Shown here: positions 1 through 5,644 of the stretch, one piece after another | Layout: each line of letters starts with the position of its first letter | Numbering within the stretch: the first letter of the stretch is position 1 | Assembly: GCA_013289785.1 (NCBI GenBank) | Contig: JABCZE010000124.1 | Coordinates: 1 to 5,644, forward strand | DNA: 5,644 nt | Source: Vulcanimicrobiota bacterium | GTDB taxonomy: Bacteria > Vulcanimicrobiota > Vulcanimicrobiia > Vulcanimicrobiales > Vulcanimicrobiaceae | Reading direction: 5' to 3' | Notes under the pieces: generated by a model | What the model was told of the DNA's origin: nothing | The model's input: only the letters and a program-made list of their open reading frames with translations | The model's database searches: none | Program-made: the position numbers and the translations under genes

Positions 1-1
1 T

Positions 2-1021
2 TTCGATCTGGTACCGATCGGCAGAGTACCGGGAACGTACGTCTATCAATACGTTCGTCCGAGTCAGATCGCGCCGTACTGGGATCTGGCCAAGCAATAC
101 GTGCTCTCGGATCACATGTTTCAGACTCAGGGCAGCGGAAGCTTCACCGCGCACCAAGATTTGATTCGTGGCGATACGGCCATCAACGCCACGTACAACC
201 TCGTCGATTTCCCGAGCGGCGGCGCAAATCAACCTTGGGGATGCGACGCGCGGATGAATCCACCCACGACGACGTCGCTGATAACCGCGGACGGCACGTG
301 GAAACCGTATATCAATCAAGGACCGTTTCCGTGCCTGGCCTACGACACGCTGCGCGATCTACTCGACGCAAAAAGCATCTCGTGGCGCTATTACGCCCCC
401 ACGGTTGGGCAGAGCTTCGGCGGGAATCTTTGGAACGCGTTTGACGCCATCAGAGCCGTGCGGTACGGGCCGGAGTGGGCGACGAACGTGGCCAGTCCCG
501 AGACCAAGGTCTTCACCGACATTTCGCGCGACACGCTTCCGGCAGTTTCGTGGGTGATTCCCGATTTTCAGAACTCCGATCACCCCGGCGACAACTCCGA
601 TAGCGGTCCGTCGTGGGTCGCGCAAGTCGTCAATGCAATCGGCCAAAGCCCGGCGTGGAAGACGACCGCAATCGTGATCGTGTGGGACGATTGGGGCGGA
701 TGGTACGATCACGTGCCGCCGCCCGGCCCGCGGTCGTACGGAGGCCTGGGATTCCGCGTGCCGGCCATCGTCGTTTCGCCGTATGCGAAACAAGGCTACG
801 TCTCTCACGATTCCTACGAGTTCGGAAGCGTCCTAAAGTTTATCGAGGATAACTGGTCGCTGGGAAACCTCGGAACGACAGATAGGACTTCCGCGAGCTT
901 CGTCAAGGACTTTTTCGACTTCGCGCAGCCGCCTCGCAAGTTCGTCTCGATCGACGCGAAGTATTCCAGGTCATTTTTCCGGCATCAGCATCCGTCGAAC
1001 CAACCGGTCGATTATGAGTAA
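2..1021 (+). CDS. Phosphoesterase family protein (phospholipase C / AcpA acid phosphatase type), 5' end missing
   Basis: This is the C-terminal 339 residues of a metal-dependent phosphoesterase. The frame is open from base 2, and the residues encoded before the first in-window start-like GTG (101) already align with the complete paralogue at 3573-5108 (YWDLAxQYVLxDH), so the true start lies left of the window. Visible family landmarks are QTQGSGSFTAHQ, whose Ser47 of the visible part (codon 140-142) matches the family nucleophile position; NSDHP at residues 191-195 with a probable catalytic His194; WDDWGGWYDHVPPP from residue 228, with metal-ligand candidates Asp229 and Asp230; FRVPAIVVSPY; and YEFGSVLKFIEDNW. 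The metal-binding ENRSFD motif and the signal peptide would lie upstream and are not seen. The protein ends in a short acidic DYE tail. The stop is 18 bases before the type III PKS, which suggests co-transcription. Substrate (phospholipid, phosphomonoester or other) cannot be told from the sequence. Confidence 0.93.
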   Translation, partial: FDLVPIGRVPGTYVYQYVRPSQIAPYWDLAKQYVLSDHMFQTQGSGSFTAHQDLIRGDTAINATYNLVDFPSGGANQPWGCDARMNPPTTTSLITADGTWKPYINQGPFPCLAYDTLRDLLDAKSISWRYYAPTVGQSFGGNLWNAFDAIRAVRYGPEWATNVASPETKVFTDISRDTLPAVSWVIPDFQNSDHPGDNSDSGPSWVAQVVNAIGQSPAWKTTAIVIVWDDWGGWYDHVPPPGPRSYGGLGFRVPAIVVSPYAKQGYVSHDSYEFGSVLKFIEDNWSLGNLGTTDRTSASFVKDFFDFAQPPRKFVSIDAKYSRSFFRHQHPSNQPVDYE

Positions 1022-1039
1022 AGGTAACCGAGATTACTG

Positions 1040-2401
1040 ATGCCGCACGATTCGGAGCGCCGCAAGGACTCCACACAATGGAAGACTAGCGCCGGTAGCG
1101 AAAGTCAGTCTTGGCTTTATATGCGTACGATTGAAAGCTTCTCCGCTCCCGAAGGCGAGCGCACCACCGCAGCCGGCGTTGCCGTCGAGCCAGCTGCGCG
1201 CATTGTGGCCGTGCCGGTCGTGCTTTCCGATTTTCAAACCATCCAGATGACGCCGCCGCGTGCACAAGAAGAGCTCAAAACGATTCAGGCGCATTTCATG
1301 TCGCTTGCGCAATGCGCGCAACAGGGCCTGACCTCACCCGAAGATCGCGAACGCCTTACGCGCACGATCGCCGAACGGATGGCGCGCTACGGTGCGTCGA
1401 GCGAACATATCGCGCGCCGGCAAGTCAGCGTTCTCACCTCGCGCTTCGTCGTTCCTCGTCCGGAGAGTCCGTCGGAGAACGTCGCGCGATACGGCGATCT
1501 GCGGGCTTCGACCGGCGAAGCGCTCGACGAACGCATGTCGCTCTTCGAAGAAGTTGCCTGCGAAGTTTTCGAACGGGTCTATAGCGATACCGAGGCGCAG
1601 CGGCCCGACGACATCGTGCACGTGAGCTGCTCGGGTTATGTCTCACCGAGCCCGGTTCAAAGTTTTCTCTCGCGCCGGCGCTGGCTCAATACGGGCGTCA
1701 CGCATTCGTATCACATGGGCTGCTACGGCGCCTTTCCGGCGATTCGCACCGCGGCGGGACTGGTCGGGTCGTCGTACGCCTCGCTCCCGACGCCGAAGCG
1801 TCGCGTCGATCTCGTGCACACGGAGTTCCTGTCGCTGCATTTCGATTTGCTCGGCGACGAGCCCGACAACTTCGTCACGTCGACGCTTTTCGCCGACGGC
1901 TTCATCAAGTACGCGGCCTACCCGCAATCGGAGTTTGCCGGCGGCGGGCGAAACGGACTGAAGATCCTGGCCATCGACGAGTTCATTCTTCCCGACTCGT
2001 TACCGGAGATGACGTTACGGCCCGGGCCGCTGCAGTTCGACATGTCGCTATCGAAGAAAGTGCCCTTCATGATCCGCGACTCGATCGGCGACTTCATTAC
2101 GTCGATCTGCGGTCAAGTAGGTCTCGATTTCGAACGGGAAAAATCCACGATGGCCTTTGCGATCCACCCCGGCGGCCCGGCGATTCTCAATCAGATTCGC
2201 AGCAAGCTGGGTATCGAAGAATCACAGATCGCGCTGAGCCGGAAAGTGCTCTACGAGCACGGGAACATGGCCTCGGCGACGGCGCCGCATATTTGGCAGG
2301 CGATCGTCGAATCGCCGGCGATCCCCGTGGGCTCGAAGGTGTTGAGCATGGCGTTCGGGCCGGGCTTGACGGTAATCGGGGCCCTCTTCGAGAAAGTTTA
2401 G
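1040..2401 (+). CDS. Type III polyketide synthase (chalcone/stilbene synthase superfamily)
   Basis: This is a homodimer-type ketosynthase that would condense a starter acyl-CoA with malonyl-CoA units to give a resorcinol, phloroglucinol or pyrone product in the cytoplasm. With the start at 1040 the protein has 453 residues. The catalytic triad is visible: Cys228 in HMGCYGAFPAIR (codon 1721-1723), His376 in IHPGGPAIL (2165-2167) and Asn409 in EHGNMASA (2264-2266). The C-terminal AFGPGLT (residues 438-444) matches the GFGPGLT signature of chalcone synthases. HPGGP and GNMASA separate it from FabH-type KASIII enzymes. The N-terminus is uncertain: the fold seems to begin near residue 53 (ARIVAVPVVL), and residues 1-27 are polar with less GC-biased third codon positions. 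ATG 1121 (426 residues) is therefore a good alternative, nearer the usual 350-400. ATG 1040 has only weak Shine-Dalgarno support (GAG at 1030-1032). The gene sits 8 bases before the sulfotransferase. The starter unit, chain length and cyclisation mode cannot be deduced. Confidence 0.93.
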   Translation: MPHDSERRKDSTQWKTSAGSESQSWLYMRTIESFSAPEGERTTAAGVAVEPAARIVAVPVVLSDFQTIQMTPPRAQEELKTIQAHFMSLAQCAQQGLTSPEDRERLTRTIAERMARYGASSEHIARRQVSVLTSRFVVPRPESPSENVARYGDLRASTGEALDERMSLFEEVACEVFERVYSDTEAQRPDDIVHVSCSGYVSPSPVQSFLSRRRWLNTGVTHSYHMGCYGAFPAIRTAAGLVGSSYASLPTPKRRVDLVHTEFLSLHFDLLGDEPDNFVTSTLFADGFIKYAAYPQSEFAGGGRNGLKILAIDEFILPDSLPEMTLRPGPLQFDMSLSKKVPFMIRDSIGDFITSICGQVGLDFEREKSTMAFAIHPGGPAILNQIRSKLGIEESQIALSRKVLYEHGNMASATAPHIWQAIVESPAIPVGSKVLSMAFGPGLTVIGALFEKV

Positions 2402-2409
2402 GCCCCACA

Positions 2410-3573
2410 ATGGCAACCACACCAGCGGCAAAGACCCAGAAGTTTTCCGTGCCGGCTCCCTTCTATTGGGGCGTTAAAGGCGTTCACGCCGCCGCACCTC
2501 TCTTCGTCACGCTCGGGAATCTGGAGACGAAGATGTTGGCGCGCCGGCTCGCCGGGCAAACCATCGACCGGCCCGTCTATATTTGCGGGCTTCCGCGCGC
2601 CGGGACGACGATCACGCTTCAGATGCTGAGCGAGCACCCCGACGTCGTCACGCACAAGTACGCCGATTTCTTGATGCCGTACATGCCGTACGTCTGGAAC
2701 CAAGTCTTTCCACGCATTCCCGTCAACGCAATGCGCAAGCCCGTCCCGCGGATTCATCGCGACCGCATCGAAGTGACGCGCGACAGCGCCGAGATGGGCG
2801 AGGAAATTCTCTGGGAGCATTTCTTTCCGTTCATCCACGACGAGACGAACTACAGCGTGCTCGACGGTACGACGTCGAATCCGGCGTTCGAGCATTTTTA
2901 CGTCGACCACCTCAAGAAGCTGGAGCTAGTACGCGGACGTAACCGCTACGTCAGCAAGGCGATCATGTGCGTCGTCCGCATGCAGTACCTGCGGCGCATC
3001 TTTCCGGATGCGCGCTTCTTGCTGTACGTGCGCAATCCGATCGACCACATTGCCTCGATGATCAAACAAGACCGCATCTGGGCGGAGCTCGAGAAGAGCG
3101 ATCCCCGCCAGATCGAGATCATCGAACTAACCGGGCACCACGAGTTCGGGCCGCACCAGGTGATGGCCAACGTCGGTAACCCCGACGAGCTGCGTGAGAT
3201 CCGCCGGCTCTTCGACGCCGGCCAGTGGGGGATGTCGCGGGCGCGCTATTGGGCCTACGTCTACGGCTTCGTGGCCAATCAGCTCCAGGCGGATCCCGAG
3301 CTGGCGCGCAGCGTCTGCATCGTGCGCTACGAGGACCTCTGCTCGGATTCGCTCCCGACGATCGACCGCATCCTCACGCATGCCGGCCTAGCCGCCGAAC
3401 CCTTCGCGCAGACGCGCGAAGCCTACAGTAAGAAGCTCTCGTTCCCAGACTATTACAAGCCCGTATTCAGCGCGCAAGAGCTGGCGGAGATCACGCGCGT
3501 GACCGGCGACGCCGCGGCGTATTTCGGCTACGACGTCGGTACGATCGCGCGGCGAGTGGAGGCACTCACCTAA
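2410..3573 (+). CDS. Sulfotransferase family protein (PAPS-dependent type)
   Basis: This 387-residue cytoplasmic enzyme is predicted to move sulfate from 3'-phosphoadenosine-5'-phosphosulfate (PAPS) to a hydroxyl or amine acceptor. The 5'-phosphosulfate-binding loop is GLPRAGTT at residues 60-67, preceded by a strand (RPVYIC). The 3'-phosphate-binding segment is VRNPIDHIASMI at 207-218, with Arg208 and Ser216 in the expected places. VRYEDL at 305-310 is a further conserved strand of the family. The layout fits PF13469-like bacterial sulfotransferases. ATG 2410 was chosen because it lies just after the PKS stop (8-base gap) with AGG at 2400-2402 seven bases upstream; the longer open frame starting at 2293 would run through the 3' end of the PKS gene. 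The stop overlaps the next start (TAATG). Position between a type III PKS and a lipoprotein phosphoesterase suggests that the PKS product is the acceptor, which is inference. The residues do not reveal whether the acceptor is a small molecule, lipid or glycan. Confidence 0.92.
   Translation: MATTPAAKTQKFSVPAPFYWGVKGVHAAAPLFVTLGNLETKMLARRLAGQTIDRPVYICGLPRAGTTITLQMLSEHPDVVTHKYADFLMPYMPYVWNQVFPRIPVNAMRKPVPRIHRDRIEVTRDSAEMGEEILWEHFFPFIHDETNYSVLDGTTSNPAFEHFYVDHLKKLELVRGRNRYVSKAIMCVVRMQYLRRIFPDARFLLYVRNPIDHIASMIKQDRIWAELEKSDPRQIEIIELTGHHEFGPHQVMANVGNPDELREIRRLFDAGQWGMSRARYWAYVYGFVANQLQADPELARSVCIVRYEDLCSDSLPTIDRILTHAGLAAEPFAQTREAYSKKLSFPDYYKPVFSAQELAEITRVTGDAAAYFGYDVGTIARRVEALT
3558..3562 (+). promoter_or_regulatory. 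Strong ribosome binding site (GGAGG) inside the sulfotransferase 3' end
   Basis: A perfect GGAGG core lies 10 bases before ATG 3573. It supports that start for the lipoprotein phosphoesterase, and with the one-base TAATG overlap it suggests translational coupling or re-initiation. It is much stronger than the Shine-Dalgarno-like sites before the PKS and sulfotransferase starts. Confidence 0.75.
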
Positions 3574-3626
3574 TGCTGTTTTCACGAGTCAGCGTGGCTC
3601 TGCTCGCAGGCGCCGCGATCGCCGGC
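3573..3626 (+). other. Lipoprotein signal peptide with lipobox
   Basis: The first 18 codons encode a short n-region with one Arg, a hydrophobic core (VSVALLAGAAIAG) and the lipobox IAGC. The Cys19 codon at 3627-3629 would be diacylated after cleavage. The residues after the Cys (GGAGSPGGAPG) form a flexible spacer typical of lipoproteins, with no Asp at position +2. Confidence 0.85.
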
Positions 3627-5108
3627 TGCGGTGGCGCCGGCAGTCCCGGCGGAGCGCCGGGAGCGCTGCCGGCAATCCATCATCGCACTTCGGGCAGCTC
3701 CCCGATCCAGCACGTGATCATCGTGATCCAAGAGAATCGCAGTTTCGACGATCTCTTCGCGACGTTTCCAAAAGCCGACGGAACGACGACCGGCCAGGGG
3801 GAGCCGATGCCACAAGCCGAGGCAGCGACTTGCGCGAAAGACAACCAGCACGTCGTCACGCAGTCGAACACAACCGTTCCGCTAACGAAGGTCTCGCTCG
3901 TCGGCGTTGGCTTCCCGAAGTTCAAAAACAACAGCGGCAAGACGGTACCCTTTGGCGAGGGCACCGACCTTCCACACGTTTGGGGCTGGTACAACAGCCT
4001 CTTCCCATTCCTGGACCAGTACGACAACGGCAATATGGACGGTTTCGACTTGGAGGGCTCGGGAGCCAACGGCAACGGCTCGACGGTTTGCACCTATCCC
4101 TACCAGTACGTCAATCCCGCCGCGATTAAAGAGTATTGGGATTTAGCGCAGCAGTACGTGCTCGCGGACCACACCTTCCAAACGCAGGGCAGCGGATCGT
4201 TCACCGCACACCAGGATCTGATCGCCGGCGGCACCCCCGTCAACTATGCTTACGGCGGCTACTCCGACGACAGCATAATCGACAATCCTTCGTATTGGCC
4301 GTGGGGATGCGATGCGCCTCAGGGTGTGGTGACGTCGTTAATCACGACGAATCTGAAGTTTCTGTTGCTCAAGGGACCCTTCCCGTGTTTTACCTACACG
4401 ACGATGCGCGATCTCCTCGACGCGCAGTCGGTCTCCTGGAAATACTATGCCGTGCTCGTCAAAGGCGGCAACGCCGGCCTCTGGAGCGCCTACGACGCAA
4501 TCAAGGCCGTCCGGTATAGCAAAGAGTGGACCACCAACGTCACGACCAGTCCAAACGTGATCTTCCAAGATCTTAAGGGCGGCACGCTTCCCGCCGTCTC
4601 TTGGGTCACGCCCGACGGCCAGAACTCCGACCACCCCGACGAAAAGGGCGCCAACGGCAAGTACGTCGACCACGGTCCGCCGTGGGTCGCCAACATCGTC
4701 AATGCGGTCGGAGAGAGCCAGTATTGGAAGTCCAGCGCGGTTATCGTGCTCTGGGACGATTGGGGCGGATTCTACGATCACGTTGCTCCGCCGTGCCTGT
4801 ACCAGTCGCAATGCCGCGACAACCAGGGCGGCCTCGGATTTCGCGTGCCGATGATTATCGTCTCGCCGTACGTGACGGCGCACGTGGAACACACACAATA
4901 CGAGTTCGGCAGCATTCTAAAATACATCGAGGAGAACTGGGGCTTGCCGGTGGGGGGCCTGGGAACGAGCGACAAGCGCGCCACCAGCATCGGAAACGTT
5001 TTCAACTACGATCAAAAGCCGCGAAAGTTCAAGGCCATCACGACCTCGCTTCCGCTATCGTTCTTCCTGCACCAGAAGCCGTCGAGCTTACCGCCCGATC
5101 CCGAATAG
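3573..5108 (+). CDS. Lipoprotein phosphoesterase (phospholipase C / AcpA acid phosphatase family), complete
   Basis: This 511-residue protein is predicted to be exported, lipid-anchored and to hydrolyse phosphate esters on the outer side of the cytoplasmic membrane or at the cell surface. Residues 1-18 form a lipoprotein signal peptide with lipobox IAGC (Cys19), followed by a Gly/Ala/Pro-rich linker to about residue 42. The catalytic domain opens with IQHVIIVIQENRSFDD (Glu54 and Asn55 are metal-ligand candidates). It continues with GSGSF (Ser209 at the nucleophile position), NSDHP (His354), WDDWGGFYDHV (Asp395 and Asp396 as metal ligands, His403), FRVPMIIVSPY and YEFGSILKYIEENW. These follow the order known for PF04185 enzymes such as AcpA; residue roles are assigned by analogy. 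Compared with the upstream paralogue it has longer loops after SDHP and after YDHV, the latter holding Cys408 and Cys414. The start is fixed by GGAGG and by overlap with the sulfotransferase stop. The protein ends 11 bases before a convergent paralogue. Substrate is unknown. Confidence 0.95.
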   Translation: MLFSRVSVALLAGAAIAGCGGAGSPGGAPGALPAIHHRTSGSSPIQHVIIVIQENRSFDDLFATFPKADGTTTGQGEPMPQAEAATCAKDNQHVVTQSNTTVPLTKVSLVGVGFPKFKNNSGKTVPFGEGTDLPHVWGWYNSLFPFLDQYDNGNMDGFDLEGSGANGNGSTVCTYPYQYVNPAAIKEYWDLAQQYVLADHTFQTQGSGSFTAHQDLIAGGTPVNYAYGGYSDDSIIDNPSYWPWGCDAPQGVVTSLITTNLKFLLLKGPFPCFTYTTMRDLLDAQSVSWKYYAVLVKGGNAGLWSAYDAIKAVRYSKEWTTNVTTSPNVIFQDLKGGTLPAVSWVTPDGQNSDHPDEKGANGKYVDHGPPWVANIVNAVGESQYWKSSAVIVLWDDWGGFYDHVAPPCLYQSQCRDNQGGLGFRVPMIIVSPYVTAHVEHTQYEFGSILKYIEENWGLPVGGLGTSDKRATSIGNVFNYDQKPRKFKAITTSLPLSFFLHQKPSSLPPDPE

Positions 5109-5119
5109 TCCCGCAATAG
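5099..5119. repeat. Imperfect tandem duplication (10 and 11 bases) at the convergent gene ends
   Basis: TCCCGAATAG (5099-5108), which ends in the stop codon of the lipoprotein phosphoesterase, is followed directly by TCCCGCAATAG (5109-5119). The second copy fills the whole gap between the two convergent stop codons. The copies differ by one inserted C. No hairpin with a T-run was seen here; a short CGGG/CCCG pairing at 5131-5144 is too weak to call a terminator. Confidence 0.5.
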
Positions 5120-5644
5120 TCACTGCTCGTCGGGGATTTGCCCGTCGTTGGCTTGACGCAGGAAAAAGTCCGGCCCCGTGGGCGCTTTGATCGGAACGAA
5201 CGCACGCGGCTTCTGTGAGAAATCGAAGCAGTCGAGTGCCGGAGAGGTTGCGCGGGTGTCGGCCACGCTGAGTTGAGGCAGGTTGAACAAATCCTCCGCG
5301 AAGCGTAAAACGCTGGCCGTTTCGTACGGCACGTGCGAAACGTAGTGCTGTTTTGCATAAGCAGAGATCACGATGAGCGGAACTCGGAAGCCGAGGCTGT
5401 CGTAATCTTTGAACGGCGGGGGCACGGGGTCGTAGGTGCCTCCCCAATCGTCCCATTGAACGAAGACCGCCGTCGAATCCCAGAACTTGCTCTCACCAAC
5501 CGCGTTAACCAGCGACGTCACCCACGATGGGCCGAGGCCGACACCGCAGTCCAAATGGTCCGAATCGGGGCAGAGGGGCGTGATCCACGTGAAGCTTGCC
5601 AGATCCCCTTTTTTGATGTCGGTCAGAAAGCGCTTCTGCGGAAC
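5120..5644 (-). CDS. Third phosphoesterase paralogue (phospholipase C / AcpA type), N-terminus beyond the window
   Basis: This is the C-terminal 174 residues of a phosphoesterase on the minus strand. The frame is open to base 5644, and residues encoded upstream of the first start-like TTG (5552-5554) already match the family (FTWITPxxPDSDH), so the gene continues beyond the right edge. Visible landmarks, numbered from the first visible residue, are SDH with His30, WDDWGGTYDPVPPP with Asp65 and Asp66, FRVPLIVISAYAKQ, and YETASVLRFAEDLF. It differs from the other two copies in three visible ways: the His of YDHV is Pro73 here, SPY has become SAY, and Cys25 and Cys33 flank the SDH motif. The tail FFLRQ...IPDEQ resembles the ends of the other paralogues. 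The gene converges on the lipoprotein phosphoesterase with 11 bases between stop codons. Metal-ligand Asp residues are kept, so an active enzyme is likely, but activity is not certain because of the His-to-Pro change. Confidence 0.92.
   Translation of the reverse strand, partial: VPQKRFLTDIKKGDLASFTWITPLCPDSDHLDCGVGLGPSWVTSLVNAVGESKFWDSTAVFVQWDDWGGTYDPVPPPFKDYDSLGFRVPLIVISAYAKQHYVSHVPYETASVLRFAEDLFNLPQLSVADTRATSPALDCFDFSQKPRAFVPIKAPTGPDFFLRQANDGQIPDEQ

Noticed and set aside
359..808. Antisense open frame of 149 codons, resembling another antisense frame at 4338-4898
   Set aside because: Both lie opposite the same part of two paralogous phosphoesterases, so their likeness follows from paralogy of the sense genes. 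The translations are Arg-rich with no recognisable domain.
101..1021. GTG 101 as the real start of the first phosphoesterase
   Set aside because: The frame is open to the left edge and the upstream residues align with the complete paralogue, so the gene is cut by the window, not short.
1040..2401. FabH-type 3-oxoacyl-ACP synthase III instead of a type III PKS
   Set aside because: The His motif is IHPGGP, the Asn motif is GNMASA and the C-terminus has AFGPGLT; these are type III PKS features, not FabH ones.
2293..2409. Longer N-terminus for the sulfotransferase overlapping the PKS
   Set aside because: The extra 39 residues are an out-of-frame read of the PKS C-terminal coding region that holds the AFGPGLT motif. 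ATG 2410 fits the operon spacing.
2398..2910. Antisense open frame of 170 codons opposite the sulfotransferase
   Set aside because: The sense strand has clear PAPS-binding motifs in a continuous frame, and long antisense frames are common in high-GC coding DNA. No ribosome binding site or domain supports it.
5131..5144. CGGGGATTTGCCCG hairpin as a terminator for the plus-strand operon
   Set aside because: The stem is only four pairs, has no T-run, and lies within coding sequence of the convergent gene.
5120..5554. TTG 5554 as the start of the minus-strand phosphoesterase
   Set aside because: Thirty further codons upstream are open and encode family-like sequence including the SDH motif, so the gene runs past the right edge.

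Overview
The window is a GC-rich, densely coding bacterial stretch with five genes and almost no intergenic DNA. Four genes run left to right in one probable operon: the 3' part of a phosphoesterase gene, a type III polyketide synthase (PKS), a sulfotransferase, and a complete lipoprotein phosphoesterase. A fifth gene, another phosphoesterase cut by the right edge, runs on the minus strand and converges on the fourth. No RNA genes, insertion sequences, CRISPR arrays or integrase-type genes were seen.

Layout. 2-1021: C-terminal part of a PF04185-type phosphoesterase (phospholipase C / AcpA acid phosphatase family). 1040-2401: type III PKS with an intact Cys-His-Asn triad. 2410-3573: PAPS-dependent-type sulfotransferase. 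3573-5108: full-length phosphoesterase with a lipoprotein signal peptide, whose start codon overlaps the previous stop (TAATG) behind a strong GGAGG ribosome binding site. 5120-5644 (minus): C-terminal part of a third phosphoesterase paralogue. Gaps within the operon are 18, 8 and -1 bases, and the convergent gap is 11 bases.

How the genes may work together (inference). The PKS would build a phenolic or pyrone product from acyl-CoA and malonyl-CoA, and the sulfotransferase could sulfate a hydroxyl on it. A known precedent for this pairing is the type III PKS Cpz6 and PAPS sulfotransferase Cpz8 of caprazamycin biosynthesis. The phosphoesterases are expected to act outside the cytoplasm on phosphate esters or phospholipids. 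One idea to test is that the locus links phosphate scavenging to production of a phosphorus-free, sulfated phenolic lipid. Another is that the PKS-sulfotransferase pair was simply inserted among a tandemly amplified phosphoesterase family.

Organism. Repeated secreted phosphoesterases of the 'IQHVIIVIQENRSFDDLFATFP' style, together with high GC, recall Candidatus Eremiobacterota (WPS-2) genomes or related soil lineages. This is recollection of style, not a search result, and is low confidence. The lipobox only shows a bacterium with lipoprotein export.
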